Source: Flavobacterium psychrophilum (GTDB lineage Bacteria > Bacteroidota > Bacteroidia > Flavobacteriales > Flavobacteriaceae). Taken from it: 64,000 bases of DNA. The notes under the pieces are model-generated. The model searched no databases, was not told where the DNA came from, and was given only the letters and a program-made list of their open reading frames with translations. The stretch spans positions 1 to 64,000 of the forward strand of contig CAMDDB010000008.1 of the NCBI GenBank assembly GCA_945890865.1. The letters are read 5' to 3'. The position numbers were made by a program, and so were the translations under genes. Position 1 is the stretch's first letter; each line of letters begins with the position of its first letter. This document shows, piece by piece, positions 46,729-56,269 of this stretch.

Positions 46729-47076
46729 TTATTTCGATACCAAATAATATTTTGTGATTGTATTAACCGAAGTAATTCTACTGTTTTCAAAAACTACTTT
46801 ATTAGTGGTTGGAGCATTATAAAAAGTCCAGGTTCCAACTTTTTCTCCTTGGTTGTACTCTCCACTTGATTGTTTGGTACCGTCTTGATTATACGACACC
46901 CATTTTCCATGAAGTTTCCCATTTAAATAAGTGCCTTCTTGCTTCAACTGTCCATTATCGAAAAAGTAAGTCGCATGAATCAAATTGTTCTCTATTGCCA
47001 CAAATTTTGGTGGTACTCCTTGAGCAAAAAACACTCCAGAAACCACTAACATCACATAAATCATAAAATTTCTCAT
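46729..47076 (-). CDS. Exported YwqK/MORN-repeat protein
   Basis: 115 residues with a signal peptide (1-19, ending FAQ). Two or three MORN-like repeats follow, with the pattern F-x-NGQLKQEGTYLNGKLHGKW and EYNQGEKVGTWTFYN. Databases call this group toxin-antitoxin system YwqK family antitoxin, but there is no toxin nearby and that name should not be taken as a function. The role is unknown; MORN repeats usually mediate protein or membrane contact. Confidence 0.82.
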   Translation of the reverse strand: MRNFMIYVMLVVSGVFFAQGVPPKFVAIENNLIHATYFFDNGQLKQEGTYLNGKLHGKWVSYNQDGTKQSSGEYNQGEKVGTWTFYNAPTTNKVVFENSRITSVNTITKYYLVSK

Positions 47077-47180
47077 AAGAATTTGTTTTTTGGGTTAATA
47101 ATTAAAAAACAAATATAACTATTATTTTACAATTAAAAAACAATTTGGTAACAATTTATTAACATTAAGAAAAAATATAC

Positions 47181-47208
47181 AAAAAACCCCCAAAATACAA
47201 GGTTTTGG
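47181..47208 (-). terminator. Possible terminator after the TlpA-like gene
   Basis: On the minus strand CCAAAA and TTTTGG can pair (47203-47208 with 47190-47195), followed by GGGTTTTTT. The stem is AT-rich, so it is weak. Confidence 0.4.
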
Positions 47209-47230
47209 CTTTCAGTAATTAATTGTTTTT

Positions 47231-48229
47231 TTACTTTAAAAGCGTATCCAATAACTTAGTTAATTCTACTGAAGAAGGCCTTGCTGCGTCTGCTTTTAGC
47301 ACTTTCCCTGTTGGATCAATTAACAAAAATCGGGGAATAGCATTAATCCCAAACGCTTTTATAAAATCTGAATTCCAGTTTTTATCGGCAAATAATTGAA
47401 CACCGCCTAATTCTTTTTCGGTAACAAATTTTTGCCATTTTTCATGGTCTTTATCCACATCTACCGAAATGCTTACAAATTCAATATTTTTCCCGTGGTA
47501 CTTCTCTTCCACTTTTTTCAAAAAAGGAATCTCTGCTCTACAAGGTCCGCACCAAGTTGCCCAAACATCAATATATACATATTTTCCTTTAAAATCCTCT
47601 AATTTTGTAGTTCCACCTTTGTGGTTCTCAAAATTAAAGGTTGGAGAAGCAATCCCTTCCAATTTTTTTGCTAGCGCTTTTTGCGCATAAAATTGTTGGA
47701 GCATAGTAACATCCTGTAAAATTTTTGGTTTGTAAGTCGTCACAAATTTATCATACAAACCTGAGCCTTCTAATTTTGCTAAATCTTCTGCTTTCTTCAT
47801 TTCCAAAGCCGCTTTAAAAACCGCTTCTTCTTTTTCTAATAAACTTTCAAGTCCTAATTCAAAAGCTTCATCGGTAAGCGCTTTTTGTGCCAAATAATTG
47901 TTTTCTTTTTCTCCTTTTCCTTTGTAAACAATAGTTTCGTCAAACGCTTTTGCATCCATACTTAAAAAGAGCGCATCACCATCTTTTAAATACAACATAG
48001 AAGATTCTGATCCATCATTAAATTGATGAATGCCTTCTGTGATTTCAAATGTAGCTTCAAAAAGACCTTTTTGGTTGATTGCAATAACCTGTTTGAATTT
48101 TTTGGGTCCAAATATGGTTAAAGTATCCGAGTTGCGATTTTCAATTTTTGCAGTAAAACTAACTTTTGCAACAGTTTGAGCAAATGAAATAGAAACAAAT
48201 AACAATAAAAAATAAGTGCTTTTTTTCAT
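47231..48229 (-). CDS. TlpA-like thiol-disulfide oxidoreductase with DUF4369-like domain
   Basis: 332 residues with a signal peptide (1-17, ending SFAQ). The N-terminal part (about 20-120) is a beta-rich DUF4369-like domain, then a helical linker, then a thioredoxin/TlpA domain with WATWCGPCRAEIP; the CGPC motif lies at 227-230. Such proteins keep periplasmic thiols reduced, for example for cytochrome c maturation. The partner is unknown. Single gene, downstream of a divergent aspS. Confidence 0.9.
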   Translation of the reverse strand: MKKSTYFLLLFVSISFAQTVAKVSFTAKIENRNSDTLTIFGPKKFKQVIAINQKGLFEATFEITEGIHQFNDGSESSMLYLKDGDALFLSMDAKAFDETIVYKGKGEKENNYLAQKALTDEAFELGLESLLEKEEAVFKAALEMKKAEDLAKLEGSGLYDKFVTTYKPKILQDVTMLQQFYAQKALAKKLEGIASPTFNFENHKGGTTKLEDFKGKYVYIDVWATWCGPCRAEIPFLKKVEEKYHGKNIEFVSISVDVDKDHEKWQKFVTEKELGGVQLFADKNWNSDFIKAFGINAIPRFLLIDPTGKVLKADAARPSSVELTKLLDTLLK

Positions 48230-48334
48230 AATAATGTTTGTAAGGTTTTGGTAAAAATAAGATAATATTTATTCAACTAAACATTTGAAGTAATATAATT
48301 ACTGCATTTAAATTAAAATTTTCTTTTTTGTTCT

Positions 48335-48342
48335 TACTTTTG
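48335..48342 (+). promoter_or_regulatory. Candidate -7 box of aspS
   Basis: TACTTTTG matches TAnnTTTG, 16 bases before ATG 48359. No TTG at the normal spacing. Confidence 0.45.
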
Positions 48343-48358
48343 CATAAAATTTATATCA

Positions 48359-50119
48359 ATGTACAGAAGTCATACTTGTGGCGCATTAAATGCTTCACAT
48401 ATCAATACAGAAGTTACCCTTGCGGGTTGGGTGCAAAAATCGAGAGATAAGGGTTTTATGATTTGGGTCGACTTGCGGGATCGGTATGGTATTACGCAAT
48501 TAATTTTTGACGAACAAAGAACCGAGAAAGCTGTTTTTGAACGCGCCAAATCTTTAGGTAGAGAATTTGTAATTCAAGTCAAAGGAACTGTCATTGAACG
48601 TGAATCTAAAAACGCAAATCTGACTACGGGTGCCATTGAAATTTTAGTAACTGAATTGAATGTATTAAACGAAGCACAAGTACCTCCCTTTACTATTGAA
48701 GATGAAACCGATGGTGGCGAAGACATTCGTATGAAATACCGCTATTTAGACATCCGAAGAAATCCGGTTAAAAATAATTTATTGTTCCGTCATAAAGTAT
48801 CGATGGAAGTAAGAAAATACCTTTCTGACCAAGGTTTTTGTGATGTAGAAACCCCATATTTAATTAAATCTACTCCAGAAGGAGCGCGTGATTTTGTGGT
48901 GCCTAGTAGAATGAATGAAGGGCAATTTTATGCCTTACCTCAATCGCCACAAACCTTCAAACAATTATTGATGGTAGGTGGTATGGATAAATATTTTCAA
49001 ATTGTAAAATGTTTCCGTGATGAAGATTTACGTGCCGACCGCCAACCCGAATTTACACAAATTGACTGCGAAATGGCCTTTGTGGAACAAGAAGACATCC
49101 TCGATATGTTTGAAGGATTGACCCGACATTTACTGAAAGAAATTAAAGGTATTGAGGTGGCTAAATTTCCTAGAATAACCTATGATTATGCTATGAAAAC
49201 CTACGGAAATGACAAACCTGATATTCGCTTTGAAATGAAATTTGGAGAATTGAATGCCGTAGCGCAACACAAAGATTTTCCTGTTTTCAATTCGGCGGAA
49301 CTAGTTGTAGGAATTGCTGCCCCAGGCTGTGGTAATTATACTCGAAAAGAAATTGACGGCTTGATTGATTGGGTAAAACGCCCTCAAATTGGCGCTTCGG
49401 GAATGGTGTATGTCAAATGCGAAGAAGATGGTTCGTTTAAATCATCTGTGGATAAGTTTTACGATCAAGAAGATTTGAAAAAATGGGCCGAAATAACACA
49501 AGCAAAACCGGGCGATTTAATCTTAGTATTATCGGGTGGTGCCGATAAAACCAGAACGCAATTATCGGCACTTCGTATGGAAGTAGCTACGCGATTAGGA
49601 TTAAGAAAATCGGATGAATTTGCGCCGTTATGGGTAGTAGATTTCCCATTATTAGAATGGGATGAAGAAAGCGGAAGATACCACGCCATGCACCATCCAT
49701 TTACTTCCCCAAAACCAGAAGACATGGCCTTAATTGAAACAGAACCCGGAAAGGTTCGTGCCAACGCTTATGATATGGTATTGAATGGAAATGAAATTGG
49801 TGGTGGTTCTATTCGTATCCATGATCGCGATTTACAAAGCCGAATGTTTTCATTATTAGGATTTTCGCCAGAACAAGCGGAAGCCCAATTTGGATTTTTA
49901 ATGAATGCGTTTCAATTTGGTGCTCCTCCACATGGTGGTTTAGCGTTTGGTTTAGACCGATTAGTATCTATTTTAGGAGGACAAGAGACGATTCGAGATT
50001 TTATTGCGTTCCCAAAAAACAATTCGGGTAGAGATGTTATGATTGATGCACCATCGGCTATTGATACTTCTCAGTTGAACGAATTGCATATTCAATTAGA
50101 TCTAAAATCATCAAACTAA
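48359..50119 (+). CDS. aspS: Aspartyl-tRNA synthetase
   Basis: Class IIb synthetase charging tRNA-Asp. OB-fold anticodon domain (1-105), catalytic core with motif 2 ([18 protein letters not shown]), the bacterial GAD insertion (about 290-420) and motif 3 ([13 protein letters not shown]). The GAD insertion marks the bacterial form. Since a separate asnS is present (24629-26065), this enzyme may be discriminating. Length is 586 residues. Confidence 0.96.
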   Translation: MYRSHTCGALNASHINTEVTLAGWVQKSRDKGFMIWVDLRDRYGITQLIFDEQRTEKAVFERAKSLGREFVIQVKGTVIERESKNANLTTGAIEILVTELNVLNEAQVPPFTIEDETDGGEDIRMKYRYLDIRRNPVKNNLLFRHKVSMEVRKYLSDQGFCDVETPYLIKSTPEGARDFVVPSRMNEGQFYALPQSPQTFKQLLMVGGMDKYFQIVKCFRDEDLRADRQPEFTQIDCEMAFVEQEDILDMFEGLTRHLLKEIKGIEVAKFPRITYDYAMKTYGNDKPDIRFEMKFGELNAVAQHKDFPVFNSAELVVGIAAPGCGNYTRKEIDGLIDWVKRPQIGASGMVYVKCEEDGSFKSSVDKFYDQEDLKKWAEITQAKPGDLILVLSGGADKTRTQLSALRMEVATRLGLRKSDEFAPLWVVDFPLLEWDEESGRYHAMHHPFTSPKPEDMALIETEPGKVRANAYDMVLNGNEIGGGSIRIHDRDLQSRMFSLLGFSPEQAEAQFGFLMNAFQFGAPPHGGLAFGLDRLVSILGGQETIRDFIAFPKNNSGRDVMIDAPSAIDTSQLNELHIQLDLKSSN

Positions 50120-50157
50120 CTGATTATCAATATTTTTGAAATATTTTTAACTTTTTC

Positions 50158-50187
50158 TTGTTCGTGTCGTAAATAAGTATATCTTTG
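50158..50187 (+). promoter_or_regulatory. Promoter of the cold-shock gene
   Basis: TTG (50158-50160), 19-base spacer, TATCTTTG (50180-50187): a full match to TTG-N17-23-TAnnTTTG. The start at 50193 or so leaves a leader of about 20 bases, shorter than the long leader of E. coli cspA. Confidence 0.7.
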
Positions 50188-50214
50188 ACCATTATTAATT
50201 TTTTACAATACAAA

Positions 50215-50412
50215 ATGAGAACAGGTAAAGTTAAGTTCTTCAATGAATCAAAAGGTTACGGTTTTATTACAGATGATGAAACTGGAAACGACATTTTCGT
50301 TCACGCAAGCGGAATGAAAGTTGAATCTTTAAACGAAGGTGACGCTGTAAGTTACGAAGAAGAAGAAGGAAGAAAAGGTAAAGTTGCTGCTCAAGTAGTA
50401 GTTATCGAATAA
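50215..50412 (+). CDS. Cold-shock domain protein (CspA-like)
   Basis: 65 residues from ATG 50215; the longer frame from 50185 overlaps the -7 box. A single cold-shock OB domain with RNP1 KGYGFI (13-18) and RNP2 DIFVH (26-30). It binds single-stranded nucleic acid and acts as an RNA chaperone. Codon use is biased and the promoter is strong, so high expression is likely. A strong terminator follows, making it a single-gene unit. Confidence 0.95.
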   Translation: MRTGKVKFFNESKGYGFITDDETGNDIFVHASGMKVESLNEGDAVSYEEEEGRKGKVAAQVVVIE

Positions 50413-50443
50413 TATATAATTATTTTTGATTACCTAAAAATTC

Positions 50444-50470
50444 AAAGTCCCGATTAGTCGGGACTTTTTT
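50444..50470. terminator. Bidirectional terminator after the cold-shock gene
   Basis: AAAGTCCCGA (50444-50453), loop TTAG, TCGGGACTTT (50458-50467), then T-run. The stem is the same as at 46681-46709. It also ends the convergent TonB receptor gene. Confidence 0.92.
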
Positions 50471-50483
50471 TATGCTTATTTTT

Positions 50484-52295
50484 TTATTTAAAATTGTATT
50501 TCAACCCAAATAATATATTCCCTTTTGGCATGAGCACCATTCCAGCCTCAACATATTCAGTATTAAAAATATTATTCGCATATAAAGATAATTCTACTGC
50601 TTTTAATCGGTAGGATGCGTTAACGTCACAAATAGCATAACTAACTCCTGAAGTTCTTTCCACATAACGATAGCTCACAGAATTGCTAAAATCCTTAAAC
50701 CATTGCATCGTATAATTTCCCACAAATTGATGTTTCATTGAATTGATGGAATATCTCGAAAAAGCAGCACTACTTTTCTTGACATCGTCTTCCATAAAAG
50801 TATACCCTATTTTAATGGTTTGAGGCAAAGTATGCAACTGAAATCGAAAGTCAACTTGTGTTTCAAATCCTTTTGTGTTAAGGTCTTGTATGTTTTGAGG
50901 GGTATAAACGATATCGGCTGCCGTTGGTCTTACATAGTCAATTAAATCATTGGAATCTCTATTAAACGCTGCCCATGTAAAATCAACCTGTTTTGTCAGC
51001 CATTTAATCCCTATTTCTTCAGAAAGCGCCTCTTCTGGTTGTAAATCTTTATTCCCGATAGCTTGTGGGCCTACATAGTACAAATCGGTATAAGTGGGGA
51101 CTCTATAAGTATACCCGATGTTTCCATACACTCTGAAAGTAGAAGAAATTTGGTATCCTAAATCTAATCCTGGGAACGCCTTGTTGTCAAAATCTGAAAA
51201 ATAAGATACCGCAATTCCAGGGGTAACATCAAACTTATTATTGAAAAACTGGAATCGATGTTCTAAAAACACAGAAGCCATTTCTCTTGAATTATCCCCT
51301 AAACGATTACTTGAAATAAAATATTTTGCTACTTCTAAACCAAATCCAGAAATTCCAGCTTTTGATTCATAAGATCCATTGCATTCTGCAGCAAATTTAT
51401 TTGTGATATGAAGATTTCTGTAGATAGAAGGATTGCTTCTAATGTAATGATATTCATCTTGATTTCGTCGCCAATATAGTCTTGGCTTTAACGTAAGATT
51501 TCCGTTTTTAATAACCGTTGTAAGCCCTACTAGACTTGCCTGAGTTGCTTCATATTGTTTGGTTGCCGTTGGAATTCCGTAAAAACCATTGGCTCCAAAT
51601 TTTCTTTCCACATAAGAAGTAAGTAATTCAATAGGCAATTTGTTTTTGTTTAAAAGACTTTTCAAGACATAATTAGTATTGTCAAAATCTGTGTTATAAC
51701 GATATCCTTGCGAAAAGCTTTTTGAAAAATGTACTATATGATTACTTTCTTTTAATTTGATTGTACCCGTAGCTTCGGCAATCGATAGACCAAAAGAGCC
51801 ACTTTGAATTTTGGTTATTAACCCTGTTTCATCAACATCTTTTGTTACAATATTTATAGCGCCGGTAAACGCATTTTGACCAAAAATTCGAGCGGCAGGT
51901 CCTTTGATAATTTCTATTCGCTTAATCATTTCAATTGGCAAAGCTAAATTCAAGGTATGATGTCCTGTTTGAGGATCGTCTACTTTAATACCGTCAATTA
52001 AGAGTAATGTTTGATCAAAACCACCCCCTCTAATATACAAATCGGCTTGCATGCCGTTAATGCCTTGGCGTCTTACATCGATCCCTGCAACTTGTTGTAA
52101 TGCATCAGCTACGTTAGTAACGCCTAATTTTTTTATCTCTTCTGCGGTAACAATTTGGATGGTTCTTGAATTTTCTTTAAACGGCAAGTCAATTCGAGAA
52201 GATGAAATTATAATATTTTTTAATGTGTCTAATTCTTGTGCATTAGATCGCATAGTCAAAAGGAAAAACACTACTAGTATAACATAATTTTTCAT
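50484..52295 (-). CDS. TonB-dependent receptor (BtuB-like)
   Basis: 603 residues from ATG 52295, with a signal peptide (1-19, ending SNAQ). The plug domain follows (about 30-150) with LADALQQVAGIDVRRQGI-type sequence (NVADALQQVAGIDVRRQGIN), LLLIDGIKVDDPQTGH and the RIEIIKGPAARIFG motif. The rest is a 22-strand barrel ending in a C-terminal aromatic-rich ILFGLKYNFK. It lacks the SusC-type N-terminal domain, so BtuB or siderophore/vitamin uptake is likely, but no cobalamin riboswitch was seen. A frame start at 52355 would lie over the atpDC terminator and is rejected. Confidence 0.9.
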   Translation of the reverse strand: MKNYVILVVFFLLTMRSNAQELDTLKNIIISSSRIDLPFKENSRTIQIVTAEEIKKLGVTNVADALQQVAGIDVRRQGINGMQADLYIRGGGFDQTLLLIDGIKVDDPQTGHHTLNLALPIEMIKRIEIIKGPAARIFGQNAFTGAINIVTKDVDETGLITKIQSGSFGLSIAEATGTIKLKESNHIVHFSKSFSQGYRYNTDFDNTNYVLKSLLNKNKLPIELLTSYVERKFGANGFYGIPTATKQYEATQASLVGLTTVIKNGNLTLKPRLYWRRNQDEYHYIRSNPSIYRNLHITNKFAAECNGSYESKAGISGFGLEVAKYFISSNRLGDNSREMASVFLEHRFQFFNNKFDVTPGIAVSYFSDFDNKAFPGLDLGYQISSTFRVYGNIGYTYRVPTYTDLYYVGPQAIGNKDLQPEEALSEEIGIKWLTKQVDFTWAAFNRDSNDLIDYVRPTAADIVYTPQNIQDLNTKGFETQVDFRFQLHTLPQTIKIGYTFMEDDVKKSSAAFSRYSINSMKHQFVGNYTMQWFKDFSNSVSYRYVERTSGVSYAICDVNASYRLKAVELSLYANNIFNTEYVEAGMVLMPKGNILFGLKYNFK

Positions 52296-52331
52296 AGGAT
52301 ATCTTTTAAAAGGAAACGGGTTTTTGATAGT

Positions 52332-52360
52332 AAAAAAAAAGCCCTGCATAAGCAAGACTT
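52332..52360 (-). terminator. Terminator of atpD-atpC
   Basis: On the minus strand AAGTCTTGC and GCAGGGCTT pair over nine positions (two or three G-U pairs), loop TTAT, followed by a long T-run (A52332-52340 on the plus strand). Confidence 0.8.
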
Positions 52361-52383
52361 TGATTTACTGTATGCTTAGCTTT

Positions 52384-52665
52384 TTAATCGGCTAAAACAA
52401 TAATTTTGTTTTCATTCATTTCTATAGTTCCTGAAGCAATTGGCAACCAATAGTTTTGCTCATTCACTTTATTAAATTTAGCAACATATTCTTTTTCTAT
52501 ACTAATATTTTGAGCATTAATTTTCACATTCCCTTTTCCCAAAATGGAAACTATAGGAGCGTGATTGTTTAGCATTTGAAACTCACCGTTAATTCCAGGA
52601 ACCGATACTGAAGTAACTTCGCCTTTAAATAATGTAGCTTCGGGTGATACTATTTCTAAAATCAT
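52384..52665 (-). CDS. atpC: ATP synthase epsilon subunit, short form
   Basis: 93 residues comprising only the N-terminal beta-sandwich of epsilon (MILEIVSPEATLFKGEVTSV; VPGINGEFQMLNNHAPIVSIL). The C-terminal helical hairpin that inhibits ATP hydrolysis in E. coli is absent. I recall this short form from other Bacteroidota. It follows atpD by 93 bases and ends at a terminator. Confidence 0.93.
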   Translation of the reverse strand: MILEIVSPEATLFKGEVTSVSVPGINGEFQMLNNHAPIVSILGKGNVKINAQNISIEKEYVAKFNKVNEQNYWLPIASGTIEMNENKIIVLAD

Positions 52666-52676
52666 AATTTAAGTTT

Positions 52677-52704
52677 AAAATTCCAAATTTTAAAATTCCA
52701 AATT
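52677..52704. repeat. Direct repeat in atpD-atpC spacer
   Basis: AAAATTCCAAATT occurs at 52677-52689 and 52692-52704, followed by a partial third copy. Exact 13-base direct repeat. Confidence 0.65.
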
Positions 52705-52758
52705 CCAAAATTGGTATTTGTGATTTTATTTTTTGAAGTTTATCAAGCTTCGCTTGAT

Positions 52759-54273
<1,515 letters not shown>

Positions 54274-54329
54274 TTATGTATTTATTTAATAGCTTGTTAA
54301 TGTTGGAAATTGATGTATTTTTCCGAGTG

Positions 54330-54359
54330 CAAAGATAGTTTTTTGAAACAATTTTGCAA
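54330..54359 (-). promoter_or_regulatory. Promoter of atpD-atpC
   Basis: On the minus strand TTG (54357-54359), 19-base spacer, TATCTTTG (54330-54337): full match to TTG-N17-23-TAnnTTTG. Supports atpDC as an independent transcription unit. Confidence 0.65.
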
Positions 54360-54383
54360 TATATTTTTTTAATTTTTTACAAG

Positions 54384-54412
54384 AAAAAAGCGAAATTTTT
54401 CAATTTCGCTTT
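54384..54412 (-). terminator. Terminator after glmS
   Basis: Eleven-base stem AAAGCGAAATT/AATTTCGCTTT (54402-54412 with 54387-54397 on the minus strand), 4-base loop, followed by T-run. Confidence 0.85.
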
Positions 54413-54418
54413 AAAATG

Positions 54419-56266
54419 TTATTCCACCGTTACGGATTTTGCTAGATTTCTGGGCTGATCCACATTACACCCTCTAAGAACCGCAATATGATAGGATAAT
54501 AATTGAAGAGGTATCGTGGTTAACAACGGCGTGAAAGGCTCGTTGGTTTCTGGAATTTCAATTACGTGATCTGCCAAAGCCTTTACTTGTGTATCGCCTT
54601 TAGTTACTACCGCAATAATTTTTCCACTTCTTGATTTTATTTCTTGAATATTGCTTACCACTTTATCATAATGCCCTTTGTTTGGAGCAATTACAATTAC
54701 CGGCATGTGTTCATCTATTAAAGCAATAGGGCCATGTTTCATTTCTGCGGCAGGATAGCCTTCGGCATGAATATAGGAAATTTCTTTTAACTTTAGGGCT
54801 CCTTCTAAGGCAACAGGAAAATTATATCCTCTTCCTAAATACAAACAATTGGTTGCGTCTTTATAAATTTCGGCAATTTGTTTGGCAACGTCATTCGTCA
54901 ATAAAGCTTGCTGAACTTTTTCTGGCATCAATTCTAATTCAAACAAATAGCGTTGGTAATCTGATTGGGTCATTGTCCCTTTTGCTTTTGCTAAACGAAG
55001 CGCCAATAAAGTAAGTATTGTAATTTGAGTGGTAAAGGCTTTTGTGGAAGCTACACCAATTTCTGGACCAGCATGGGTGTATGCTCCTGCATGGGTTTCA
55101 CGCGATATTGACGAACCCACTACATTACAAACCCCAAATACAAATGCGCCGTTCTCTTTGGCCAATTTAATCGCCGCCAAGGTATCAGCCGTTTCCCCCG
55201 ATTGTGAAATAGCAATAACAACATCGTCTTTGTTGATGATTGGATTTCGGTATCTAAATTCGGAAGCGTATTCTACTTCAACAGGTATTCTTGAAAACTC
55301 TTCAATAATATATTCGGCCACTAATCCTGCATGCCATGAGGTGCCACAAGCAACAATAAGAATGCGTTTAGCATTTAGGAATTTTTCAATATTATCTTCC
55401 ACTCCCGACATTTGAATAATCCCTTCCTTTGCTAGCAATCTTCCTCTATAGGTGTCTTTGATAACGTTAGGTTGCTCATAGATTTCTTTCATCATAAAAT
55501 GATCGTAACCTCCTTTTTCAATTTGTTCTAAGTTCAACTGAAGCTCTTGAATATAAGGATCTACTAATGAATCATCTTTTATTTTTCTAACTTTTAGTGG
55601 CTTATGTAATCGCACAATCGCCATTTCTTCATCTTCAAGATAAATGGCATTTGATGTATATTCTATAAATGGAGTTGCATCTGAAGCAATAAAAAATTCG
55701 TCTTCGCCGATACCAATGGCTAATGGACTTCCTAGTCGAGCCACAATAATTTCATCTGGTTTTTCAACATCTAGTACCGCGATGGCATAAGCCCCAATAA
55801 CCTGATTTAATGCTATTTGAACTGCTTTTCCTAATTTACAATTTTCCTTTTTCTTAACTTCTTCAATTAAATTTACCAATACTTCTGTGTCGGTATCCGA
55901 AGTAAAAGTATATCCTCGTTTAATTAATTCTTGCTTTAAGGGCTCATAGTTTTCAATGATCCCATTGTGTATGATGACTAATTTTCCAGAATTGGAAAAA
56001 TGAGGGTGCGAATTGACATCATTAGGCACGCCATGGGTGGCCCAACGGGTATGCCCCATTCCAATTTTCCCAAAAAGGGTTTGTTCTTTTTCGGCTTTCG
56101 CTTCTAAATCAGAAACTTTCCCTTTTGTTTTAGATAATTTTAAAGACTTGCCGTCAAACAATACAATTCCGGCACTATCATATCCTCTATATTCTAATCG
56201 GTGTAATCCTTTTATGATTACGGAATAAGCTTCTCTGTGACCAATATAACCTACAATTCCACACAT
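54419..56266 (-). CDS. glmS: Glucosamine-6-phosphate synthase (isomerizing)
   Basis: Makes glucosamine-6-phosphate from fructose-6-phosphate and glutamine, the first step to UDP-GlcNAc for cell wall and LPS. C2 of MCGIVGY is the amidotransferase nucleophile; GHTRWATHG and SDTDTEVL follow. Two SIS sugar-isomerase domains fill the C-terminal half (ACGTSWHAGL; LGRGYNFPVALEGALKLKEI). The protein ends KSVTVE. Length is 615 residues. No glmS ribozyme was seen; the gene follows the DUF4270 gene by three bases, so it probably belongs to that transcript. Confidence 0.97.
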   Translation of the reverse strand: MCGIVGYIGHREAYSVIIKGLHRLEYRGYDSAGIVLFDGKSLKLSKTKGKVSDLEAKAEKEQTLFGKIGMGHTRWATHGVPNDVNSHPHFSNSGKLVIIHNGIIENYEPLKQELIKRGYTFTSDTDTEVLVNLIEEVKKKENCKLGKAVQIALNQVIGAYAIAVLDVEKPDEIIVARLGSPLAIGIGEDEFFIASDATPFIEYTSNAIYLEDEEMAIVRLHKPLKVRKIKDDSLVDPYIQELQLNLEQIEKGGYDHFMMKEIYEQPNVIKDTYRGRLLAKEGIIQMSGVEDNIEKFLNAKRILIVACGTSWHAGLVAEYIIEEFSRIPVEVEYASEFRYRNPIINKDDVVIAISQSGETADTLAAIKLAKENGAFVFGVCNVVGSSISRETHAGAYTHAGPEIGVASTKAFTTQITILTLLALRLAKAKGTMTQSDYQRYLFELELMPEKVQQALLTNDVAKQIAEIYKDATNCLYLGRGYNFPVALEGALKLKEISYIHAEGYPAAEMKHGPIALIDEHMPVIVIAPNKGHYDKVVSNIQEIKSRSGKIIAVVTKGDTQVKALADHVIEIPETNEPFTPLLTTIPLQLLSYHIAVLRGCNVDQPRNLAKSVTVE

Positions 56267-56269
56267 ATA

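Noticed and set aside
46729..47076. Toxin-antitoxin module suggested by the database name of the YwqK family
   Set aside because: No toxin gene lies nearby, the protein has a signal peptide, and the repeats are ordinary MORN-like repeats.
50484..52383. Leader of the TonB receptor considered for a cobalamin riboswitch because the receptor is BtuB-like
   Set aside because: Only the atpDC terminator and a short AT-rich leader are present; there is no room for, or trace of, the B12-box or multi-stem fold.
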